NCBI GenBank assembly: GCA_963971575.1
Contig: OZ020625.1
Location: forward strand, 372,001-436,000
From: Liopterus haemorrhoidalis
Lineage: Eukaryota; Arthropoda; Insecta; Coleoptera; Dytiscidae
Length of the DNA stretch: 64,000 bases
Direction of reading: 5' to 3'
A program made the translations under genes and the position numbers. The notes under the pieces were generated by a model. It did no database searches and was not told where the DNA came from. It saw only the letters and a program-made list of their open reading frames with translations. This document shows positions 63,246 to 64,000 of this stretch, one piece after another (position 1 is the first letter of the stretch; each line of letters opens with the position of its first letter).

Positions 63246-63640
63246 ACAATATATACATAATGGCCTGAAGATATAAGGTAGCTTAAGTATGTGGCTCGTG
63301 CTGACTTTCTAATTTTCACCTGTTAACTGCTAACCGTTTCACTGGTTAGATAACTGTACCTGCTTTCAGCCATGATTACAGGCTTAGCCTAGCCTGGCAG
63401 TTATCTAATTGCTCTTCGTGCTATCCACCGTCCATTCAACCAAACACCACGGATATAACTCGGATCCAGTTGGTCTTGGTTGCCAGGGAACATGGATCTA
63501 ACAGGCCATGTATTGTTTGTGTATCTCTTGCAACATGTCGCCTTGGACTATGCTTCCACGTGTTTTATAATACAACTTACAATACATTTATACGTCCAAA
63601 GTTTACTTTTGTAATATAAATAACATAATATAAAAGTGAA
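63246..63640. other. GC-richer unassigned block
   Basis: 63290-63560 has mixed composition (AGGCTTAGCCTAGCCTGGCA, GGTCTTGGTTGCCAGGGAAC). The words GGTTAGATAACTGTACC and TGGCAGTTATCTAATTG partly pair. No open frame or family recognised. Confidence 0.4.
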
Positions 63641-64000
63641 ACGACATCGACAATTTTACCCGTAACTCGAAAACTAGAGGAGATATCCAAAAACAAACAA
63701 CGCCAATCGATTCAACTCGGTCCATTTGTATAAGAACGTATTTTTAATCTTTAAAATTAATGCCCAATTAAAAAAAAAAGGATTTATATATATTTCACCC
63801 CAAGTGACATCGAAATTTTGATTCGTAACTCAAAAACGGGAAGAGATATTCAAAATCTAATAACGCCATTGGATTTAGCTCAGTCCTTTCGTATAAGAAC
63901 TTATTTTGAACTTTTAAAATCAATGCGCAATTAAAAAAAATATATAGATAATTTTTCACACCACGTGGCAACGAAATTTTGATTCGTAACTCGAAAACGG
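63641..64000 (+). repeat. Tandem array T12, about 175-bp units, cut by the window end
   Basis: Cores at about 63666 (CTCGAAAACT-AGAGGAGATA-TCCAAAAACA-AACAACGCCA-ATCG) and 63829 (CTCAAAAACG-GGAAGAGATA-TTCAAAATCT-AATAACGCCA-TTGG); a third begins at 63989. Each is followed by GTATAAGAACKTATTTTKAA. Confidence 0.9.

Overview
This 64 kb window looks like non-coding, transposon-packed chromosome from an animal, most likely an insect or other arthropod. It is AT-rich and carries mariner, Tc1, pogo, piggyBac, hAT and PIF/Harbinger-type DNA elements, a LINE 3' end, tRNA-derived SINEs and rolling-circle (Helentron-type) non-autonomous elements with internal GTCT/GACA microsatellites. I found no host protein-coding gene, rRNA or plausible functional tRNA gene. 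The open frames present are chance frames, frames through tandem repeats, or fragments of transposase/reverse transcriptase. A run of N at 44538-44737 marks an assembly gap. The species cannot be named from this sequence.

Three interspersed families share the layout described for Helentron-associated elements (HINE/DINE-1 type): subterminal inverted repeats, a simple-repeat tract, and a 3' hairpin. They are called here HINE-A (about 0.9-1 kb; copies near 0, 2.2, 4.7, 6.5, 16.4, 19.5, 20.8, 30.3, 37.5 and 49.0 kb), HINE-B (about 0.5-0.7 kb; near 4.5, 8.1, 9.2, 38.5, 42.6, 42.8, 44.7 and 52.8 kb) and HINE-H (11.7 kb). HINE-A copies carry a tRNA-like block in the middle, and at least three unrelated tRNA-like sequences occupy the same place in different copies. 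One HINE-B copy has expanded its microsatellite-containing segment into a five-unit tandem array.

About 13-14 kb consists of diverged tandem arrays (23.7-25.3, 26.4-27.0, 27.4-29.3, 29.7-29.9, 32.8-33.7, 34.8-36.3, 36.75-37.4, 46.3-47.1, 56.9-58.8, 60.2-60.6, 61.3-63.2 and 63.6-64.0 kb). Unit length varies from about 150 to 192 bp and most of each unit cannot be aligned between arrays. Most arrays nevertheless share a 44-bp core with the same ungapped spacing, present in both orientations; two arrays (34.8 and 46.3 kb) share only its first part clearly. This is the most unusual signal in the window. A separate 140-bp array lies at 55.0-56.6 kb.

The rest is nested DNA transposons, many with readable target-site duplications. 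Examples are four near-identical TA-flanked MITEs (family C), two Harbinger-type foldbacks, a CAGTCTGTTCC-ended MITE family (D), two piggyBac deletion derivatives with transposase remnants, a pogo-like derivative that keeps a PCNA-box-like C-terminus, several mariner fragments (one pair joined in opposite orientation), a Tc1 end, hAT MITEs with 8-bp duplications, a 1.45-kb inverted repeat at 13.3-14.8 kb and an 88-bp near-perfect palindrome at 52.3 kb. The nesting gives a relative order: arrays and mariner copies are older; family C, Harbinger and some D insertions are younger.
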